This document shows, piece by piece, positions 63,668 to 64,000 of a stretch of 64,000 nt of DNA (its first letter is position 1; each line of letters begins with the position of its first letter). The DNA is taken from contig JARWKL010000012.1 in the NCBI GenBank assembly GCA_029961685.1, forward strand, positions 17,221,227-17,285,226, in the 5' to 3' direction. The notes beneath the pieces were generated by a model. It was not told the DNA's origin and ran no database searches. It saw nothing but the letters and a program-made list of their open reading frames with translations. Origin of the DNA: Aristolochia californica (Eukaryota > Streptophyta > Magnoliopsida > Piperales > Aristolochiaceae). The position numbers and the translations under genes were made by a program.

Positions 63668-64000
63668 TATTCTTCTTCTTGGACTTCTCAGACAGGTGGT
63701 TATCTCCCTGGAGGGGCTTCGTGTAGACGGTGGCCATCAACTTGGCTAGTTCCACTATCTAGGCCCAGGTTTTTGGGTCGAATTTTTGCTATTCAATCTG
63801 AAGAGCAACCACTTAATTCTGAGCTCTTTCACCTGGCTCTGGAAAGATGAAGTCCCTTGTCTCTGGGTTGCAGGGGTATCGAGTAGTAACACTTGGGCCA
63901 CCATGGAGAAGCTGTCTCGGTTGACCTCTATTCCGGCGCTGGTAGGTGGCAAGGGGAGGAGGAGCAAGAATTCTGGTGTGGGGATTTCTCAGAGGTGAGG
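63668..64000 (-). pseudogene. probable LINE ORF1 C-terminal part
   Basis: A minus-strand frame (63755-63967) lies directly upstream of ORF2 in element orientation, where L1 ORF1 normally ends. It has no zinc knuckle or other motif in view and runs to the window edge. The assignment rests on position alone. Confidence 0.4.

Overview
This is nuclear DNA of a flowering plant, dominated by transposable elements. The evidence is plant-type telomere-like TTTAGGG words, Ty1/copia and Ty3/gypsy elements primed by initiator-Met tRNA, plant L1 LINEs carrying a C-terminal RNase H, PIF/Harbinger and hAT DNA transposons, and one host gene split by GT-AG introns. The species cannot be named from the sequence alone. 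No rRNA gene, tRNA gene or CRISPR array was found.

Positions 1-24300 are a dense TE cluster. In order it holds a 44-bp tandem array, a decayed SLC35/EamA-type transporter copy and a solo gypsy LTR. Next is a remnant of a non-coding LTR element, then a copia element (3506-10798, TSD ATAAT) that has lost its reverse transcriptase. Its left LTR is split by a complete 2.6-kb non-autonomous LTR element (3866-6472, TSD GGATT). A gypsy pol fossil and a (CT)67 tract follow. Then comes a nearly intact but frameshifted Ty3/gypsy chromovirus-like element (13472-19651, minus strand, two 891-bp LTRs), then telomere-like DNA, and finally a PIF/Harbinger element with a Myb/SANT-like ORF and a DDE transposase.

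Positions 24529-58179 carry the one credible host gene, a TruA-type tRNA pseudouridine synthase on the plus strand. Seven exons totalling 226 codons join in frame, and the 3' exons were not found. Introns 2 and 4 have grown to about 8.9 and 23 kb through repeated insertion. They hold at least four kinds of L1 LINE on both strands, copia fragments on the minus strand, another copy of the non-autonomous LTR family, and a 1.6-kb hAT element with an 8-bp TSD. Several insertions are nested with readable target-site duplications, so their order can be worked out. The window ends in a near full-length minus-strand L1 ORF2 (59477-63667: endonuclease, RT, zinc finger, RNase H), which appears to lie in the next intron.

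Apart from the pseudouridine synthase, every protein-coding trace is a transposon protein or a pseudogene. The most distinctive items are the non-autonomous LTR family (three copies here, sharing only the last codons and polypurine tract of a copia pol), the LINE-within-LINE insertion at an RT motif, the 260-bp duplication of an RT active-site block, and the host gene that keeps clean splice sites despite its overgrown introns.
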